Source: Methanoregula sp.
GTDB lineage: Archaea > Halobacteriota > Methanomicrobia > Methanomicrobiales > Methanospirillaceae
Assembly: GCF_002835825.1 (NCBI RefSeq)
Contig: NZ_PIZH01000109.1
Location: forward strand, 1 to 6,085
DNA length: 6,085 nucleotides
Direction: 5' to 3'
Shown here: positions 5,805 through 6,085 of the stretch, one piece after another
Layout of the letters: every line of letters begins with the position of its first letter
How positions within the stretch are numbered: the first letter of the stretch is position 1
The notes under the pieces: model-generated
The model's database searches: none
Told to the model about the DNA's origin: nothing
The model's input: the letters and a program-made list of their open reading frames with translations, nothing else
Made by a program: the position numbers and the translations under genes

Positions 5805-6079
5805 GCGGGTGCGAAGACTGCAACGGGTGCGACCTCCTGCACCCGCCCATGGAAACAAAGGCAGAATACGTGGTGGCCCTTGCCGGCTATGCCAAGGTCG
5901 GGAAGAGCGCCACCTTCAACCCACTCACTGGTGTTGGCCAGGACTTCGGCAACTGGCCGGGCCAGACATTGGTACGACCCGAGGCCCTCCTCCTGCACCC
6001 CAGCCGGCGGATCCGGGTGTTCGCTCCTCCGTCCATCTACCCGCGTCTCTTATACTCCTCTTCGACCTCACGCTCCTGA
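5801..6079 (+). CDS. feoB: FeoB ferrous iron transporter, N-terminal GTPase part; truncated by a stop and with eroded motifs
   Basis: FeoB is the inner-membrane Fe(II) transporter whose cytosolic N-terminus is a GTPase; full proteins run to about 600-700 residues. Only 92 codons precede a TGA at 6077-6079. Residues 1-20 carry a CxxCxxC motif (Cys4, 7, 10), then 'YVVALAG' opens the G domain. G1 is 'GYAKVGKS' (29-36), where FeoB has GNPNVGKS or close variants. 'GNWPGQT' (50-56) preserves the FeoB hallmark with the G2 Thr. The G3 position reads APPS (75-78) instead of DLPG, although flanking 'RRIRV' and 'IY' keep register. After residue 80 the similarity fades. The frame is thus aligned but changed at conserved positions, which fits either a decaying gene or base-call errors at a contig end. 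The ATGA overlap and GGAGAG site place it in one operon with the DtxR-FeoA gene. Confidence 0.8.
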   Translation: MSGCEDCNGCDLLHPPMETKAEYVVALAGYAKVGKSATFNPLTGVGQDFGNWPGQTLVRPEALLLHPSRRIRVFAPPSIYPRLLYSSSTSRS

Positions 6080-6085
6080 CCCCGA

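Noticed and set aside
5094..5858. Long minus-strand open frame of 254 codons opposite the DtxR-FeoA gene
   Set aside because: It lies antisense to a well-identified gene, has no recognisable domain, and is explained by the codon bias of a GC-rich genome.

Overview
The window looks like the chromosome of a euryarchaeal methanogen, most likely Methanomicrobiales (Methanoregula-like). That assignment rests on memory of gene content, not a search. The archaeal signs are a diphthine synthase (DphB), a DUF357 protein, KaiC/RAD55-type proteins, and BRE/TATA-like promoters set so close to start codons that some transcripts would be leaderless. Genes are packed tightly, with several 4-base ATGA overlaps, in GC-rich DNA.

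Layout from left to right. Positions 1-59 hold the 3' end of a plus-strand gene whose tail fits HisE. It converges on a minus-strand block covering 84-4936. Read in the direction of transcription, the block begins with a RAD55/KaiC-like protein (4936-4229). Next is a second RAD55-like domain fused to a small Ras/MglA-like GTPase (4232-3060), then DphB (3044-2295) and a duplicated DUF357 protein (2298-1717). An 86-bp gap with a possible promoter follows, then a flippase-like membrane protein (1630-575) and a bifunctional-nuclease (BFN/DUF151) protein (536-84). The 151-bp region 4937-5087 is a divergent promoter region. To its right, on the plus strand, lie a DtxR-FeoA fusion regulator (5088-5804) and the start of feoB (5801 onward), overlapping by ATGA.

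Two units stand out. The first is the translationally coupled pair of RAD55-like proteins. Both have lost the Walker A lysine, and one carries a GTPase with nearly complete G motifs. This suggests a GTP-driven switch resting on non-catalytic RecA folds, and I know of no characterised system of this form. The second is the iron unit. Two DtxR-like boxes (TTAGG-N4-CCTAA and TTAGG-N4-CCGAA) flank the presumed TATA element upstream of a regulator that itself carries a FeoA domain, which points to iron-dependent autoregulation of the feo operon.

The last ~200 bases need caution. The feoB reading frame stays open but its G1 and G3 motifs are eroded, and it hits a stop at 6077-6079. This is either a decaying gene or poor sequence at a contig end. 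I saw no tRNA, rRNA, CRISPR array, insertion sequence or other mobile element.
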